A stretch of DNA of 33,435 bases. Origin: Treponema sp. GTDB lineage: Bacteria; Spirochaetota; Spirochaetia; Treponematales; Breznakiellaceae. This document shows positions 33,053 to 33,435 of this stretch, piece by piece (the stretch's first letter is position 1; every line of letters starts with the position of its first letter). The stretch covers positions 1 through 33,435 of the forward strand of contig JAITBO010000118.1 in assembly GCA_031283505.1 (NCBI GenBank), written 5' to 3'. The translations under genes and the position numbers were made by a program. Under the pieces are notes generated by a model. That model had not been told where the DNA came from, made no database searches, and was given only the letters and a program-made list of their open reading frames with translations.

Positions 33053-33435
33053 CTAGCGAGGGGTCTTGGCTATGGTACAGATCCGGCCGGCTATCTTCTC
33101 CAAGGAGACCTGTTCCATGACGTGCCCCAGTTCAAAGGCAACCCGGGGCATCCCGTAGACCACCGCGCTGGTCTCGTCCTGCCCCAGGGTCATCCCCCCC
33201 TCCTTGTAGATGGTCCCGAGCTGCTGGGCGCCGTCCCGGCCCATGCCGGTCATGATTACCCCCAAGGTGTGATTGGTGTAAGCCATAGCCACCGAGGCGA
33301 AGAGTACATCTGCCGACGGGCGGTGTCCCGACACCTGCGGCGCGTCGGAGAGGCGGACCACAGCGGAAAAAGGTTTTTTTTCTATTTCCAGATGTTTATT
33401 ACCTTGGGCGATGAGAATTCGGCCCGGCCGCAGGG
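33053..33435 (-). CDS. cheB: CheB protein-glutamate methylesterase, C-terminal part (runs off right edge)
   Basis: The minus-strand frame is open to the right edge and ends at TAG (33053-33055). It encodes the last 126 or so residues of the CheB methylesterase domain, which removes methyl groups from chemoreceptors to reset chemotaxis. Visible motifs are GRILIAQGNKHLEIE near the edge, SGHRPSADVLFASVA, and GVIMTGMGRDGAQ with the catalytic Asp, followed by GQDETSAVVYGMPR. An internal GTG at 33361 is not the true start, because clear CheB sequence continues upstream of it. The receiver domain, if any, and the catalytic Ser lie outside the window. Confidence 0.9.
   Translation of the reverse strand, partial: LRPGRILIAQGNKHLEIEKKPFSAVVRLSDAPQVSGHRPSADVLFASVAMAYTNHTLGVIMTGMGRDGAQQLGTIYKEGGMTLGQDETSAVVYGMPRVAFELGHVMEQVSLEKIAGRICTIAKTPR

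Overview
The window is GC-rich chromosomal DNA, most likely from a spirochaete of the Treponema / Breznakiellaceae kind that lives in insect guts. The signs are relaxed spirochaete-type lipoboxes, a bactofilin + M23 peptidase + YaaR + RicT (PSP1) block, a CheB gene at the right edge, and CUT2 sugar transporters beside an inositol pathway. The lineage is an inference from gene content, not from a marker gene.

Layout. (1) 1-1092: a graveyard of broken transposases (IS630-type, IS1 InsA-type and an integrase-type C-terminus), followed by strings of perfect palindromes. (2) 1093-9625, minus strand: a giant thioester alpha-2-macroglobulin lipoprotein followed by penicillin-binding protein 1C, the classic periplasmic defence and wall-repair pair. 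(3) 9626-9919: palindromic spacer. (4) 9920-23478, minus strand, read from right to left: iolG, iolB, iolD, iolE, a CUT2 ABC transporter (ATPase, permease, binding protein), archaeal-type phosphoglycerate kinase, archaeal-type (type II) GAPDH, malic enzyme and a LarA-family nickel racemase. (5) 23479-23844: AT-rich divergent control region with two LacI-type operator palindromes. (6) 23845-29656, plus strand: a second CUT2 transporter (ATPase, permease, lipoprotein binding protein), a second IolG-like dehydrogenase and a LacI-family regulator. (7) 29653-32842, plus strand: a good sigma70-type promoter, then M23 peptidase, bactofilin, YaaR and RicT. (8) 33053-33435, minus strand: the C-terminal part of CheB.

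How it fits together. The central 20 kb reads as a divergent inositol-utilisation locus. One or two transporters bring in inositols. Two Gfo/Idh dehydrogenases oxidise them. IolE, IolD and IolB take the inosose to 2-deoxy-5-keto-gluconate. The LacI-family protein probably binds the two AAACGTTT-centred palindromes between the two operons. The usual last steps (IolC kinase, IolJ aldolase, IolA) are not in the window. In their place the operon continues into triose-phosphate oxidation (GAPDH, PGK), malic enzyme and a LarA-type racemase. The strongest unusual points are the archaeal-type GAPDH/PGK pair inside an inositol operon, the LarA homologue with every catalytic residue intact next to malic enzyme, and a recurring family of perfect palindromes, one of which occurs as an identical 34-nt copy in two places.
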